A stretch of 42,554 nt of DNA from positions 64,268 to 106,821 of the forward strand of contig NW_014577731.1 of NCBI RefSeq assembly GCF_000485595.1, given 5' to 3'. The notes beneath the pieces are model-generated. The model saw only the letters and a list, made by a program, of their open reading frames with translations, was not told the DNA's origin and did not search any database. This document shows, one piece after another, positions 42,130-42,554 of the stretch. The DNA comes from Priapulus caudatus (lineage: Eukaryota; Priapulida; Priapulimorpha; Priapulimorphida; Priapulidae). Position numbers and translations under genes: made by a program. The first letter of the stretch is position 1. Every line of letters begins with the position of its first letter.

Positions 42130-42554
42130 CTACACACATGTACAAACACGCGCGCGCACACGCACGTGTACACGCTAGCGCACACGCACACGCACAGGCT
42201 CGCGCACACGCACACACACTAGCGCCGACGCACACGCACAGGCTCGCGCACACGCGCACGCAAATGCACGCACACGCTCATGCACTTACCCACACGCGCG
42301 TGTGCGCACGTACATACGCGCGCACAGAAGCACAAGGACTGGCGCACACATAAACACACACTCGTGCACGCGCATACACGCGCGCACGCACACACACTTA
42401 CACCCAAACACTCGCCCACGCGCACAGACACCACGCACACACACGCGCACGGGCACAAACGAGCACGCGATCGCATACGCACATGCAAGCCCGCACGCAC
42501 TCACGCACGCACGTACGCACGCACGCGCGCACGGACGCTCGCGCGCGCGCGCGC
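42130..42554. repeat. Degenerate AC/GCAC/GCGC array running off the window end
   Basis: AC, GCAC and CTCGCG words with a repeated CACAGGCTCGCGCACACGC module (near 42192 and 42236). It ends in pure GCGC at the window edge. All frames in it are low complexity. Confidence 0.95.

Overview
This is a piece of a metazoan nuclear genome, most likely from an invertebrate, and I could not name any gene in it. There is no bacterial gene packing. Frames are short and scattered, and long stretches are AT-rich and non-coding. A large share of the window is microsatellite: AC/TG, GCAC, GGAT, GATA, ATAC, GGTA, CT/GA and TA arrays, some several hundred bases long. CpG is common throughout, unlike a heavily methylated vertebrate genome. 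A mollusc or another microsatellite-rich marine invertebrate would fit, but that is inference. Two runs of N (9590-9725 and 21749-22098) are assembly gaps, and the second is flanked by an exact 165-base duplication.

Layout. 1-6 kb: a GGTA array, a 219-base foldback element (1028-1246), an AC/GC array, a possible TATA/initiator promoter near 3.3 kb and a nine-unit 20-base minisatellite (4441-4620). 6-7.3 kb: a 1.2 kb non-autonomous element with terminal inverted repeats of about 240-315 bases. 7.6-12.3 kb: very long AC/TG arrays and a gap-interrupted dispersed repeat (about 9505-10085). 13.8-18.3 kb: a half copy of the foldback element, a 39-base minisatellite, AC/CT/TA arrays, a stop-free stretch with good splice signals (17572-17877) and a 30-base minisatellite open on both strands. 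18.6-24.4 kb: two palindromes and long GGAT and GATA arrays around the second gap. 25-27 kb: a CT array, then CpG-rich promoter-like sequence with an open frame ending at a GTAAGT donor. 28-36 kb: more arrays, a repeat shared between 31.2 and 35.1 kb, short GC-rich frames at 30.3 and 34.5 kb, and two CTCF-like motifs. 36.5-42.5 kb: a hairpin inside CAGA/GGAC repeats, a 960-base element with CCGTTTCACGAAGC termini, a group of same-strand frames (40.5-41.7 kb) and a terminal AC/GCAC array.

The strongest new pattern is a family of four short palindromes at 18.6, 19.2, 32.5 and 41.6 kb. Their arms share the core CAGGAGT...ACTCCTG while the inner arms differ, and at least two are flanked by TA. 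They look like tiny palindromic mobile elements. The coding calls are exon candidates based on open frames, composition and splice-site sequence only; all have low confidence and no function is proposed.
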